Made by a program: the position numbers and the translations under genes. Shown here in pieces: positions 47,545 to 59,791 of a DNA stretch of 64,000 bases. Below the pieces are notes generated by a model. It worked only from the letters and a program-made list of their open reading frames with translations. It ran no database searches and was not told where the DNA came from. Every line of letters begins with the position of its first letter. The first letter of the stretch is position 1. Source of the stretch: Bryum argenteum (Eukaryota; Streptophyta; Bryopsida; Bryales; Bryaceae); the NCBI GenBank assembly GCA_037043015.1, contig CM073323.1, forward strand, positions 3,534,001 to 3,598,000. The letters are read 5' to 3'.

Positions 47545-47910
47545 ACCTTAAACGCCAAAGGTGACCCGACGGGTCATGTTCCAACAGAATCTCCACTGTA
47601 GCTCTCAATTGATATACTCAACTTTTGACTTATATTTTGATGTCAAACTGGTCACCTCCTTAAGATGCATTCAAAAATTGAAATTTTACAATTCAAATCA
47701 CAATTTGTACGAGTGATTTTGTGTTTTGAAAGGATTGTGGTAGGTAGGTTGGGGTGGTACACAACCTTGTAGGAGGTTGCAAGCTCATCATTGATTGGAT
47801 CATTCATGATGCCCAAGTTCAAAAAGTGCACTATTCATGATGCCCAAGTCCAAAAGATGCTGTGATCCAATACTGGGCTGCCCAAATCCGTATAGCCTGA
47901 CGTTTAAGGG
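47545..47910. mobile_element. piggyBac-like MITE P2, 366 bp
   Basis: The ends are ACCTTAAACGCC and GACGTTTAAGGG with TTAA at 47541-47544 and 47911-47914. The interior is a close copy of P1. The right TTAA abuts the truncated end of a BTB pseudogene. Confidence 0.8.
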
Positions 47911-47914
47911 TTAA

Positions 47915-48911
47915 GCAAACAATCGTACTACGAGCCAAAAAATTCTCGATGAAGATTGGGAAGCAAGGTGATCGTGACGTATGGAATGAGAATACAGCCC
48001 ACCCACTCTCCAAGATCGTTGGGTACAACTCGACCAGCAAGAAGCATTCCACCACTTCTTCAGCTACATTGGCCACCATCAACTTGTCCAACATCCAATG
48101 CATTGCCTCCAGTTGATTTCCAAATCCGAGAACTAAACTTGCCATTGAAGCCCAATCTTCTCCAACATGTTTCTTACACTCTTCTTCAAAGACCATCAGC
48201 AGTCCCTTTGTCGCCTGGTTTGTGATTGACATCATGTCCATGTGATATTCAGGGTTGATCACAATTTGAGCAGTGCTAGCAAACAGTACGACCGGGCATC
48301 CTCCATGATGAGTGGGGAATCTCGGCCTCTACCCAAGGCCATACGTATGGTCTCTTCTACCACATCGCGAAGTTTCTTGTGGTCACGGCTTCTGGTGGAG
48401 CCATCCATCGACAACCGGACCATGAAAGCCTCTGCTTGACCTGGGGAAATCTTCAGACGATGCATACTGCCGAATTTGCAGTTCGTCGTCTTCAGATCAA
48501 AGCTTGGTAATTATATAGATATCTACAAATATCCGTCGTCGGTTTATCATAGTCGATATGGATGCGGCTTGGAGAAGATGGAGACTTCTACAGTCATGAA
48601 TGCTTTCTTTAACGGTTGATACATCCGTTCGGAGCACTCAATGTAGCACTCGACAGGGAGCCTGGAGATCATCTGAAGTGAGAATGTCATTGAAGGTGGG
48701 GATGCATTTGGATTGCTCCACCTTTTGTCCAAGGTCTGCTAAATTGCTTCAAGACACTCGAATGCATCTTCGAATCAGCTATCACTTTGTTGGTGCTCTC
48801 GCTTGGTAGTAGGATAATGGTAACATCTTGACCTGTTTCTTCTCCATAACACCACACACGACTTCCGGAAAACTTCCACGGCGCCCCATTTTTTGGACCT
48901 ATGCAGTACAA
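47915..48911 (-). pseudogene. Truncated BTB/POZ pseudogene A
   Basis: Recognisable pieces in order on the minus strand: the BTB start DVTIILLPSES, SSVLKQF, the BTB middle PVECYIECSERMYQPLKKAF, VRLSMDGSTRSRDHKKLRD and EETIRMALGRGR, then MDMMSI and ELYPTI. These match the intact gene at 60.4 kb. The reading frame changes at least twice and is also cut by stops. The last ~110 codons of the intact gene are missing, and the copy ends against the TTAA of MITE P2. An extra 5' exon segment (KFSGSRVW) is shared with pseudogene B but not with the intact gene. Confidence 0.8.
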
Positions 48912-49318
48912 ATATGATTGTTGTTATTCACAAAATAATAAAACATAATACTGAGAAACTAGGGGGATAGTTTAGACTATTTTGCGCTTCAAGTATACGA
49001 GATTCTTGATAAGAAAAACTTAGGAAGGGTCTTTGCAATGACTGATCATGCACATGACTTTGTTCTTTGTGAGTATACATTTTTAGAGTCTCTTACCATG
49101 TGAGTACAAATTCAATCCATTCTATAGTTCATGTTCAGTGATAAAACAAATATAATTATGTTCATGTTCGATTTATCTTCTATAATCGCAAAGTATAAAC
49201 CATGATTATGCTTTTGATTCCTTTCAATGAATCCGGAAAACAACATACAATGAGAACTTTTGCCTTATGTATCACTTGCAATGATCTAATACCATCTGCT
49301 ACGCTTTCCTTCTCTTGC
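48912..49318. other. Spacer between the two BTB pseudogenes
   Basis: AT-rich sequence with no gene or repeat that I can identify. Confidence 0.4.
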
Positions 49319-50463
49319 CTAAGCAACCCACTCCTCTTTCACTATCCTTGCTAGCGAACTTGGTCACATGAAGCTTCCAAAACAACTACAGACTCCCTTT
49401 TGTACAAGCTCCATCTGTTTTGTCAAGGACAAGGTGAGAAAAACATCCTCTTTGCTTGCAGCATACGTGTTATCACAGGCTCAACCAAGTCCATCTCCCG
49501 GATAAATTGCAGAGACCATGTCCGTCCCAATGTTGAAACAACGCTACTCATGCACAATCCTCAAGCACCAATTGTCCACATGCGGCCTTTCCATGGATGA
49601 GCAACACAAGCATAGCAGTGAATATTTCATGGTGATCATGAACAATGGAATCAGAATACACCGAAGTCTTGAAGATTTTTGGGTATAACTCCTACTGCAA
49701 GAAGCATCCCACCACTTCGTTGGTTACATTGGCATAGATCAACTTCTCCAATATCCATTGAATTGCGTCCTTGCCACTCTCAAATCCGGTATCCAAATTC
49801 GCCACTGAAAGACCAATCTGCTCCTACAACATGTTTCTTACACTCTTCTTCAAACTCCACCAGCTATTTCCTTGTCGCTGTTTATGACAGACATCATGTC
49901 CATGTAAAATTCAGAGTTCTTCACACTTTGACCAACGCCAGATCCTTTGCTTGCCTTTTAAGGAAATCCTCACAAGATGCATACTGCCGAATCTTGGTTC
50001 TTCGTCTGTAGACCAAAGCTTGGTAGATAAATACCCACAGATGTCCATCGTCAGTTTCTCATAGACTATTTGGGATGCAGCGCGAAGAAGATGGAGACTG
50101 CATTCTACATTGTGGAATCTCTTCGTTAATGGTTGATACATCGGTTCGAAGCACTCAACAGGGAGTAGGGGGATCATCTCAAGAGAGAATGTAATCAAAA
50201 GTGGGGATGGGCTTCCCGATGAACTCGGATTACTCCATCTTTCGTTTCACGCCACCTCGATCGAAGTGTATGCTATACTGCTTTAGGACACTCGAATGCA
50301 TCTTCATTGTAAACACTGCTTTGTTGGTGATCTCGCTTGGTGATAGGAAAGTGGTAACATGTTGACATGGTTCTTTTTCGCAATAACACACATGTCTCGG
50401 CGATGGAACTAGGTCCACTTCCGAAGAACTTCACGGGCACTTCCATCTTTGGAACTGTGCAGT
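49319..50463 (-). pseudogene. BTB/POZ pseudogene B
   Basis: Nearly full-length relative of the intact BTB gene on the opposite strand. The 5' exon begins TTCCAAAGATGGAAGTGCCC. The BTB domain pieces LSPSEITNKAV, SSVLKQY and LHLLRAASQIVYEKLTMDIC are readable in different frames. A segment equivalent to about 60 codons (the LSLDGSTR to EEARSFF part) is deleted. The 3' end is preserved through CAGATGGAGCTTGTACAA to a terminal TAG at 49319-49321. Frameshifts and stops rule out function. Confidence 0.8.
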
Positions 50464-50949
50464 ACAACTATGAAGTTTGTGATTCAGGAAAAAATGAACA
50501 CATCATCTGAGAAACCAAGGCGGGGTAGTTCAGACTATGATACAATTTGCTTAGGTGAAACACCTCTTGTACATTCTAAAAGCCGTTTTAAGGACTGAAT
50601 ATGTGACTTTATTCTTTCTATACACTCAAAGTGTGTCATGTAATCACAACATAGAGAAATATGTGAAGTATTGTACTTTGAGAAATCTAGAAAACTCCTA
50701 TGATAGAACTTTCTCTCATGTGTATCATGTGCCTATATTCTACTCAAATAGTAATTATACAAGGTGAATCCAATTATATTGATGAGACCAGTGACTCACA
50801 AAAATTTTGATCGTCATGATTGTGCATGCTTTTCAAGTCGTCAATGAGGTCATTTCTATCCACTCAGGAGACCTCATTTCCGAAGGTAGGACCATTCCCA
50901 TCCCCTCATTTTTGAAGGCAAAAGACAAGCACTTGGGGCGAGTTTTTAA

Positions 50950-51280
50950 CCCTCAAACGTCCAAGCAAACCCGAGGGGCTTTTTTCCAACAATCTGCTCT
51001 GTACTCAACTTTACACTTATATTGTGATGTCGAGCTGGTCACCTTCTTATGATGCATTCAAAAAAGTGAAATTTTACAATTCAAATCACAATTGGTAAGA
51101 GTGATTTTGCGCTTTGAAAGGATTGTGGTAGGTAGATTGGAGTTGTACATAACCTTATAACCTTGTAGGAGGTTGCAAGCTCATCATTGATTGGTTCATT
51201 CATGATGCCCAAGTTCAAAAAGTCCAAAAGATGTTGTGATCCAATTTAGAGCTGCCCGTGACCCCATGGGAGTTTAAGGG
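50950..51280. mobile_element. piggyBac-like MITE P3, 331 bp
   Basis: The ends are CCCTCAAACGTCCAAGC and CATGGGAGTTTAAGGG, with TTAA at 50946-50949 and 51281-51284. The interior closely matches P1 and P2, with one small deletion and a short ATAACCTT duplication. Confidence 0.8.
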
Positions 51281-51284
51281 TTAA

Positions 51285-53425
51285 GTAAGTCCACCCCATT
51301 CTCGTTTGCTTCATTTAGCAATAAAGCATAGCAATAAGTCAACTTGTATCGACCGATTCTTCATTTTATATGGAGTAAAGGTTACGAGGATGGGCTTACA
51401 TGGAAACTAACCCTTGTGATGATAAGAGATGAGCCATCTGCTCCCGACCATGCTGAAGTATCAGTAATAGTAGTATAGACTACAAGTAGGTGTTACATCA
51501 TCTTTGTCCAGTCCGGTGGGCACTGGCTCATTGTCAAGACGAATAGACACTCTATTCACGCCAGCCTCAAAAGGGAATGGAATTCTTATCTATCTATGTT
51601 ATCTCCATGAAAATCAATTCATGTTACATATGTAGTGAATATTCGATCTATTCAGTATTTGTGTCTTGTAACTTGGATGTGATGGAGCTACTTCCTCACA
51701 AAGATTTGCCGCAGAACATAGGATGCATTCAAACGAGATCCCATTATTTAGTGGGTTGCTGGTGCACACAGGACATGAGCTGTGTCTGATGAAGTGGTTT
51801 CCTGATTGACTCCTTGAGTTCTATCGAAGTAACTTGCTCGGTGTGCAAGTGAGTTCTTCCGTCCAACTCTCGCGATCAAATCCTGATCCTACTCTCAACA
51901 CTATACTCCATGATCATTGCACATAATGGTGCAGTTTCTTGTGTAAGTGCTTGTGAGAGAAACTCTGCAGTCCTTTGTTCTCGCAAGACATGTCCCAGAC
52001 GAGGAGCGAGTTCTTGTCATACCAGCAAGCTAGTACTGCTTCAAGTTCGAGTTGAAGATCTACATCAAATCAAAGTGGCAGTAGAAACAATCATGTACAA
52101 TTTGAGGTGCTTTTACATTTTACTTAACTGTGCATTTTAAGTCTTGCGGAACGTGTGTCATTTCCAGAACATGTCCATTTTAAAATCTCCCACTACTGCA
52201 TACTCTGAGCTTCAGCTTTGCTCTTTATTTGATCGACATTGAAACGTGAAGAAGAGGTTGATGCAGCAGGCAATATGAATCATAAGCTAGATATGGACAT
52301 GAATAAATGGTTCCAATGGTTCATGTTTTTTATTCTCTCGATGCAGTCAGTAGAACATGAAGCGGTTTATTCTAAGCTTGACAATGAAAAGGGAGTAAGG
52401 GATGGGAAATACGAGCATGAATGTGGTCACTGCATCCTCACTGCTTCCTGAATGTGTTGAAGGAAAACGGCAACTGTCAGGCATTTCTCATTTTACATTA
52501 AAATCTAACACTCATCTTACGAATACATCAACATAACAATGAAGACAAGTACTAGGATATTCTTTGTTGCTTTTTCATTGTACGTGCCATTCCGGTCATG
52601 TATAAGAAATGCAAAGTAGAAAAGTGAGCTTTTTGGTCAACTTACTGGCAAGAGTGAACTGGTCAACAACTTTCTATCACGCCTTTCCTACTGAACGACC
52701 ACCTTACAATGTCCACCAAACACACACTGCACACCAAACACACTCCCGATTTACTGTGAACTTCCTCAAACTTGTCATCAGTCGCGATAAACGCTCCTGT
52801 CCCGAATGTCACAGAATTCTCCGTCCTACTCTGGCTATTGTGGCTTAACAACCCTTGAATTAGCAATAGAGACACATGCTTTACTATGCTGACTAGAACA
52901 GTGGATTAGATCGCTATCTATACGCGTCCATTAGTGATCACAATACTGCAACCCGATTCGCCTGACCCTCCCCTGTGCAACGATTTGTGTGAAAAACTCT
53001 GTCACGATCAGCATAAAAGGTACGATACTTTCATCACCTCGGAGGCAATCTTTCACATGACCAAGTCTTCGCCACCCACCTCTACTCCACAGGACGTTAT
53101 GACTCAACATGATCGCACGACTGCAGAATCGCACTCTTCAATATCATTTACAGGTAAGTGAGTTGGGTGGAAAAATTTGATCCAGCGACAGAATTGTAAT
53201 TATATCAGCCTGCCAAGACTTTCATCCATTTTTTGGATAATGGTACAGAATTTGGATAGGTCTCATCTATTTGGATAAGTGGATGACTTTTACGGTCCAC
53301 ACAGCCTTATTCTGAAGGTTCTCAACATTCATCACCGTAAGACTGCGATTCACTAAACCGGAACTCACCACGACAGGAGCGTACGAGGTATTCAAAACTT
53401 TGGATTGTCTACCCTAAGGAATTGC
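51285..53425. other. Gene-free spacer downstream of the aldolase gene
   Basis: No credible genes. It includes one 3'-terminal retroelement module (51503-51597). The 3' UTR of the aldolase must lie at its right edge. Confidence 0.5.
51503..51597 (+). mobile_element. Retroelement 3'-terminal module, copy e
   Basis: GTCCGGTGGGCACTGG leads to GAATAGACACTCTATTCACG, then the stem CCAGCCT-CAAA-AGGGAATGG. It ends AATTCTTATCTATCTATG. It aligns with copy d along its whole length. Confidence 0.65.
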
Positions 53426-54959
53426 TTAGTAGGTGTAGCCCTTCACGAACATGCCCTTCTTCGCTTCCTCGGCTTCGCCCTCAGCCGAGTACTTGCCCAA
53501 CTGCGCCAACGAGTTGGCCTTCGCACGGACCAGAAGTGCCTGCTGGGCAGCCTCCACATTCGCAGACTCGCCCTTCCATGCCGTCAACACGGAGTTCTGC
53601 AGAGCGCGAGCGTACGAGAACGATACGTGCCACGGGTTCGGGCTCTGGTTCATCGCGTTCAAATTCAATGTTGCCTCCACCTCTGATTGTCCTCCAGACA
53701 GAAACTGGCCACAACCAAAACATACAAACATCAGTCACACCATTACGCGAACCGCCATACATGATTTGGTACATGCAGACTCCTACCACCACACCATACA
53801 TTCACATTGCCACCCATAAACTACACCTGCATGTACCCACCCAAAAATGACATGGTAGGCAACGTCTCCTCATGTCCTTTCAGTAGCGATCGAAGCTCAA
53901 TTGAGTGGAAGGGTGTCGAAGATTAACATACCATGATGCCGGGCACGGCGGGTGGCACTCTCCTCTTCAACATGTTCAACGTGTACTCTGCCACCTGCTC
54001 GGGTGATGCCCTCGTCGAGCACTCAGCGCCGGGAGTCACCATGCTGGGCTTCAGCAAGATTCCTTCCAACAGCACGTTGTTCTCAGCCAAGAAGTAGAAC
54101 ACCCTCGACCACACGCGCTCAGCGACCTCCAAAGTCCTGTCGATGCCGTGGTCTCCGTCCAACAAAATCTCGGGCTCCACAATTGGTGCCAGTCCATTGT
54201 CCTGGCAGATCGAAGCGTACCGGGCAAGACCCCATGCGGCCTCAGTGATGGCCAACTCTGTCGGGCCGTTGGGAATGCTCACCACGGTCCTCCACTTGGC
54301 GAAACGAGCACCCTGCTTGTAGTACGAGGCAGTGCGGGACGCAAGCCCGTCCAATCCCTGGCACCACGACTCATCGTTCGACCCCGTCAAAGGCACCAAA
54401 CCTTTGTCCACCTTGATACCGGGAATGATGCCCTGGGCGTTCAGGCAGTCCACCATGGACCTGCCGTCCGTCGTGTTCTGGTACAAAGTCTCCTCGAACA
54501 GGATAGCACCGGAGATGTACTCGCCCAGTCCGGGGGTGTTGATCAACAACTGACGGTACGCCTGCCTGTTCTCTTCGGTGTTGTCCAGTCCAATGGACGC
54601 CAATCTCTTGCCGCAGGTGGCGTTCGACTCGTCCATGGCCAAGATACCACGTCCCTTGGTCGCGATGGAGTTCTGCAGCCACATCAGAACAACCTTCCCA
54701 TCAACACAATGCCACATTCTTCACAAGACATCACTTCTCGCATTACCAACCCCTACATTGCTGCGACATTCTCTACCCTAATTCAACACTAGATGGGCAA
54801 ACGTACCGCGGTCTTGACGAGCTCCTCATCGTAGCCCGCAGCGCGCACGGCGAAAGCCACATTGGTAGCCTTGGGTGCGACGGAGGTCTGGCTGACCACG
54901 GCAGTGCCGCAGAAGCTAGACTTGAGCGCCATGCTGGAGGTCATCCCGAGGGCAGCCAT
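53426..54959 (-). CDS. FBA: Fructose-bisphosphate aldolase class I, chloroplastic
   Basis: Three exons on the minus strand, 54959-54807, 54672-53932 and 53704-53426, encode 390 aa. It cleaves and forms fructose 1,6-bisphosphate and sedoheptulose 1,7-bisphosphate in the Calvin cycle. The ATG at 54957-54959 follows GCA and precedes GCT, a good plant context. Residues 1 to about 44 are Ser/Ala/Val-rich and low in acidic residues, typical of a plastid transit peptide. The mature part begins near [12 protein letters not shown]. Class I landmarks are complete: [24 protein letters not shown] (Glu217, equivalent to muscle Glu187), the Schiff-base lysine in GILLKPSMV (Lys259), FLSGGQSE and the C-terminal Tyr of KGYTY. 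Introns of 134 bp and 227 bp are both phase 0 with GT-AG ends (GTACGT/CTGCAG and GTATGT/GGCCAG). The frame is intact. Confidence 0.96.
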
Positions 54960-55383
54960 TGCAGCAAAGCACACGCACGCTGGAATTGAGACTACGAGGG
55001 GTGAAGACTACGATGTGCTGTATGTGGGCTTGGGTTTGTCCGTCACTATAAACAAAGGAAGAAGGCTATAAAGAGTTGGGAATGGATGGCTGTAGAATCT
55101 GTGGCTCTGGCAGCAGGAGGGGAGAAAGGCACGGAGGGGGAAAAAGGGGATAGGGGTCAGGGAATGGCAAGGGCCGTAAATTGGACTTGTGGACTCGCAG
55201 CGCTCTCCGCTCGCACGCTCTGTCGCGACGCTTTGCCCACCACGCCCCCTCCGCCGTCCGATGGTCGCTCTGCATCCCAGCCCCGTGAGCTCCTGGGGAA
55301 CTGCGTTCCCCGCATCTACATTAAGAGAACCTGGACTGATGGAAGTTCTTCATAGCTGAGTGTTTTCATTCATAGTCCCCTCC
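54960..55383. other. 5' flank of the aldolase gene
   Basis: GC-richer than the surrounding spacer, as expected for a promoter and leader. On the minus strand TTTATAG occurs twice 70-120 bp before the ATG, but neither is a canonical TATAAA, so I do not call a TATA box. Confidence 0.4.
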
Positions 55384-55582
55384 TATGGTAGAGGAACCTA
55401 AAGTCGACCACTTAAGGGATTTTTCAGACATAATTGAGGCGGAATATTACGGGGTTATTACGATTACCATTCTGAGATTAGATCGTGTATGTGGTTGGGC
55501 ACAGGCTGTGCAGGCGGCCGCTACCTTCTAAGTCTAATGTATGGGTATGGGGACCCGGTCGACTTTAGGTTCCTCTATCATA
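55384..55582. mobile_element. 199-bp MITE with 26-bp terminal inverted repeats
   Basis: The left arm 55384-55409 starts TATGGTAGAGGAACCTAAAG and is inverted at 55557-55582 with 25 of 26 bp matching. If the outer TA is the target duplication it would be a Tc1/mariner-type (Stowaway-like) MITE. It lies ~430 bp upstream of the aldolase ATG. Confidence 0.75.
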
Positions 55583-55623
55583 CATGAAGGACTGCAAATG
55601 TCCAATTCTGAAAGAAAACATAA

Positions 55624-55923
55624 GAGCTTCCGCACCCATACTCGCCAAGAGCCTGAAACACACAATAAGTATGAGAAATGCTAAGGGCCCTTCAAGAATG
55701 CCTCGTGGTTCTCTACTTTGGCGCGTCTAGAAGTGGCCCTCCAAATTTAAGTTTAGTTGATTAAATCTAACATTCTATTTGGGATTGGTGTGTTGACTAT
55801 TTCACATGCACTTTTGATGCTTGAAGGGGTCTTTCAAGGTGGGGGAGTGTGATTTCAAGGGCTTTTCGAATATAGATGAACATTTTAGCGAGTCACCTTT
55901 AGCGAGTATGGGTGGAGATGCTC
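55624..55923. mobile_element. Harbinger-like MITE, 300 bp, different family from C1-C5
   Basis: The left end is GAGCTTCCGCACCCATACTC and the right end GAGTATGGGTGGAGATGCTC, matching over 21 of about 25 bp. TAA is duplicated at 55621-55623 and 55924-55926. Confidence 0.75.
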
Positions 55924-56488
55924 TAAGGTAGGGTGCTCGAAAGTGGAGTAGTACCAACAAAAGCTCACCAGGTTTATTCATTGACGGGTATATGGTAGTT
56001 TGAGAGTCCAAGTGTTCAATGTACTCACACTAAACATTATTGATATGGTGTCATTTTAGAAAAACATCAACAATTTCATCTTTTAAATTTTTGTGCACAT
56101 TGGAATAGTATTCAAAAATAATTAATCCGCTTTGTCTCTTGCTTTCACTTACTTTGCCCATGCACCAAAAGTGCTTACACTATCAACCCTTAAACGCATG
56201 TAATGTTGAAGAACTATGTTTTGCATGATAAATAAAAACTTTGAAGAGTCAGTACTTCTTCATCTTTGAATAGTTTGATGTTGACAAGAATTACTTCATT
56301 TGTGATTGAATCAAGTCTTGTTTGTGTATTAAAAGTTTCGGACTCATCCAAGGTGGTCTAAATTTATGGCATTCATTTTAGTGCATACATTTTTTATTTC
56401 GGAGGTTTAGAACAAAGGGCATATTTTGCAATTGGAAGCCAATTATTTGGATCACATTGTATTTTTCATGAATTCTTTTATTATTTAA

Positions 56489-57454
56489 CCCTTGAACGCC
56501 CAAGATGTCAAAAAAGGACATTTTAGATGAAAGGCAAAAACTTTGAAGAGACATAATTTCTTCACTTGGACTCCGTTTTGATCGAAATCACTTAGGTTGG
56601 GTCTCTAATCAAGTCAATTTTTTGTGGTAAAAATTGAAGACCTTTGAAATGAATTATAAATTAATGACGTGTATTTTAGTGAAGGCAACTCTTCATTTTA
56701 AGTTTCCAAACATGGGGCATGTTTTACCATTATGAGAAAATTTCGGGAAATCAAAAATAGTTCTTTATGAATTTGTTTTACATAATCATGATCTTAACAT
56801 GAAATCTAAGTACTTTGTAGTTGGAAGATTTTTTATCATATACTTTTAGTATTGAATTTTTAGTGATATTTCTTCAATAAAAAATGTAAAAAAGTGGATG
56901 AATTTTGAAGAGTTGTATCTCCTTCATCCACCGTTGGATTTAAACTTCGTTTATTTCATATAGGTTCCAAGTAAAGACTAGTTGAAGTGGTAAAGCCTTG
57001 ACCCAATCCAAGGTATTTTGTAGATAAGGCAAGAATTTGATTCCAAGGGGTGTAGATTTGGACCCTTTATGCTTTGTAAATATTTTGGCAGTTTACACCC
57101 TTGCAAGGCTATTCTTTGAGTCAACAATTCTTTGTGATGAATTTTTTTTGTACAAGAGTTCTTGAGATGAGGTTGGACAACTTTGTAGTTGGTGGAATTT
57201 TCATTGCAATATGTTTGTTTATAGCATTTTCACTTCCAAGTGAGAATGCACAAAATTTGAGATCTTTTTTGAATACTAATATGTTACGATTTATCAATCT
57301 ATGGGGCCTCATGACTCCAAATCTGATCCACATGACCTACAAGTACACTACAAGATTGTACGGTAGTGATGTAGATAGCTTGTCTTTATTTCATCTATGA
57401 CACTTTGGAAAAATTATGTTTCTAAACTTGGGACCCCCCTTGGGCGTTGAAGGG
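56489..57454. mobile_element. Larger piggyBac-like non-autonomous element P6, 966 bp
   Basis: The left end is CCCTTGAACGCCCAAG after TTAA (56485-56488). The right end CTTGGGCGTTGAAGGG is followed by TTGA, a decayed TTAA. The inverted ends match over about 16 bp. The interior resembles 38.0-38.2 kb and the flanking 56.2-56.45 kb sequence, so this is a separate, larger family. No recognisable transposase frame. Confidence 0.65.
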
Positions 57455-59466
57455 TTGAGGAAGAAGACCAACAAATTTATAGTTGGAGTTACAACCGTGT
57501 TTATTGAATGGTTTTGATGATTTTATTACATGAATATATTCTTTCATATGCGGTTTTAGATTATTTTTTTAATATACTTATTTTCATGTCGTATATATTT
57601 ATGTAAGTATGGTTGAATGGAATTATTGTAAATAATAAATCGTTTATAAAATAGCATATGCACAATGTGCATAATTAGATTTTTTAAAGGCTATGTATTC
57701 TTTACAACTAAAATCATTATACCAATATGTTTTTACATCATCATTATATTTGAGTTGTTATGACAAGCACACGAGGCCATGAGCGGTTTTCCTCAGTACT
57801 GTGACAGATTGGAATTTTTTTGGTAATAGATTTCTAGTGATGTACCAATGTTGAAAAAAATCACGAAAATGTGTGAACTTTGAAGAGGTGTATCTCAGTC
57901 ACTCACAATTGGAATTTGACTTCAATTATAGGTTGGATTTTAATTTAAGTTTAGTTCTCGTAGTAAAAAGATCAACTCTGATCCAAGATGTTTTCAAAGA
58001 CATGGTATGCATTTTAGTGTAAGTCGTCTACCTTTGGACTTTTTTCTCTTTGTAAAGCTTGAGGCAATGTTTGCAGTGGTAAAGGTATTGTTTGGGCCAA
58101 AAATAAAATAAAATTAGTAATAGCTTGTGGTACAAAAGTGTTTTCAAGATGAAAGTAAACAACTTTGAAGTTGGCAAATTTTGATTGCAATTGGTTTGTT
58201 GGTAGCATTTTTACTTCAAAGTGAATATGATGACATTTTGGAGTTTGTTTTGAATACTAATATGTATTGGTCTTGCAATCTATAAGGCCTCATGACTCAA
58301 AATTTGGTTCACATAACTTACAATATGTCTATTACATGGTCGTAGGATTGAGATCCAAATATGCTTCTTTCATTTTTATCTATAACACTTTTATTGAAAC
58401 CGTATTTTTGGCCTAAATTAGGTTGGGATATTTATGGTTTAACTTCTAAATGTATTCTAAGGAACTATGTAGTTGCTATTATAGCTTCCTTAAAGAATCT
58501 TTACTACTGCAACTCCTAATATAAAAGAGTAATGTTTTTTAGTCCTTTTCTAAAACACCAATTTATGGCATTATTTGTTACTTTATACGATACTAGTATG
58601 TCCCCCGCTCCTTTACCACACTGGTGATTTTGGGGGCGAAAATTACTTGAAATTTCAATATCTTGGAATCTGTAGACCCCATTCTCAATCTGATTATGGC
58701 GTGCACGTCTAAAAAAAAATCTCCGACACTTCCAACAACACCTCATATGCCTCGATGCAAACAGTCGTTCCAAAGATCATAATGTTACTAACTCACACAC
58801 TCACAAAACAAACTATTTGCCTTATATAATATATTTACCTTTTGGCACTTCCAAAGAATACTTTAGATAATAACTCTAATTTCGATGCAAAGGCATTCGA
58901 GGTAAAACATTTGAATTTCTTAAGATTCTCTTTGCATTGGCTTTGTTCCAAGGCAATGCACCACCCAACACCACAAGGTCACTGTAACATTAAACAAATG
59001 ACATTGGAATAAATTAACTTGAAGAGTTTGATGTTAAATCAAGAATAAGTCAAATTGTAATGTTGTTTGGAAAATACTAAATCTATTATGAAAGAATATA
59101 AGGTTTGAAGGAACACTTCAAAGCTTCAATTGTAGTTAAGCCCAAAGCGCTTCATAGGTTTTAAGAACAAGATAAGTGCCTCACAATGACTCAAAACCTA
59201 GTTAAATTTGAAAGGACATAGACCATTGGCAAAACGCCTTATGTTTTTAATATAAAATTTAGAATACAATTTCTTTATGTCCTAAATTTGGTTCTAATAG
59301 CATGAAGTAACCGCATATCAAAGGAATAAAGATTGCTTAAATCATAGTCATATATCATTTAGCTTTGGTTGGACTTTTGATATTGTGGGAATATTTCCAC
59401 CCTTCACAAGGAAATGTAGATAAAATTACTCAATTCAATTATAATGGACATATTCATATTTGGTAG

Positions 59467-59470
<4 letters not shown>

Positions 59471-59504
<34 letters not shown>
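59471..59504. repeat. Poly(A) run of 34
   Basis: An uninterrupted A tract. It could be the tail of a very old retroposon, but no retroposon body can be recognised before it. Confidence 0.9.
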
Positions 59505-59506
<2 letters not shown>

Positions 59507-59791
59507 ATTGCACAAGCAATATTTGATAAAAAATCAATGAACCAATAAAATAAAATAAAATAAACAAATATAGGACTGGTGTACAACAGTACTTTGATGA
59601 GAATCATCAACAAAAGTACTTTGATGAGATTCATCAACAAAATAAAAACTAAAATTTCAAAATAAAATTATTACATTGAAACTTGGCCTTCTTAGCCTCA
59701 ACACTCGATCGCATGTGTATGTTATGAACTCAATGACCTCACTAGTTAGTTTCATTTCTATCTTGTTACACTTAACTCTTAAATGTACTGA

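Larger units (their letters stand above)
55927..59791. other. Gene-free AT-rich spacer of nested, decayed TTAA-type elements
   Basis: It contains the left end of one TTAA-type element (56184, CAACCCTTAAACGC), a second, more complete one inside it (56489-57454), and long AT-rich stretches. A 34-base poly(A) run lies at 59471-59504, followed by a direct repeat of AGTACTTTGATGAGA near 59590 and 59615. No genes. Confidence 0.5.

Noticed and set aside
54148..54792. A 214-codon open frame antisense to the aldolase exon 2
   Set aside because: Shadow of the GC-rich aldolase exon; it crosses an aldolase intron and shows no protein family.
57101..57400. 99-codon frame inside element P6 as a transposase remnant
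   Set aside because: No piggyBac-like residues or family resemblance; AT-rich chance frame.
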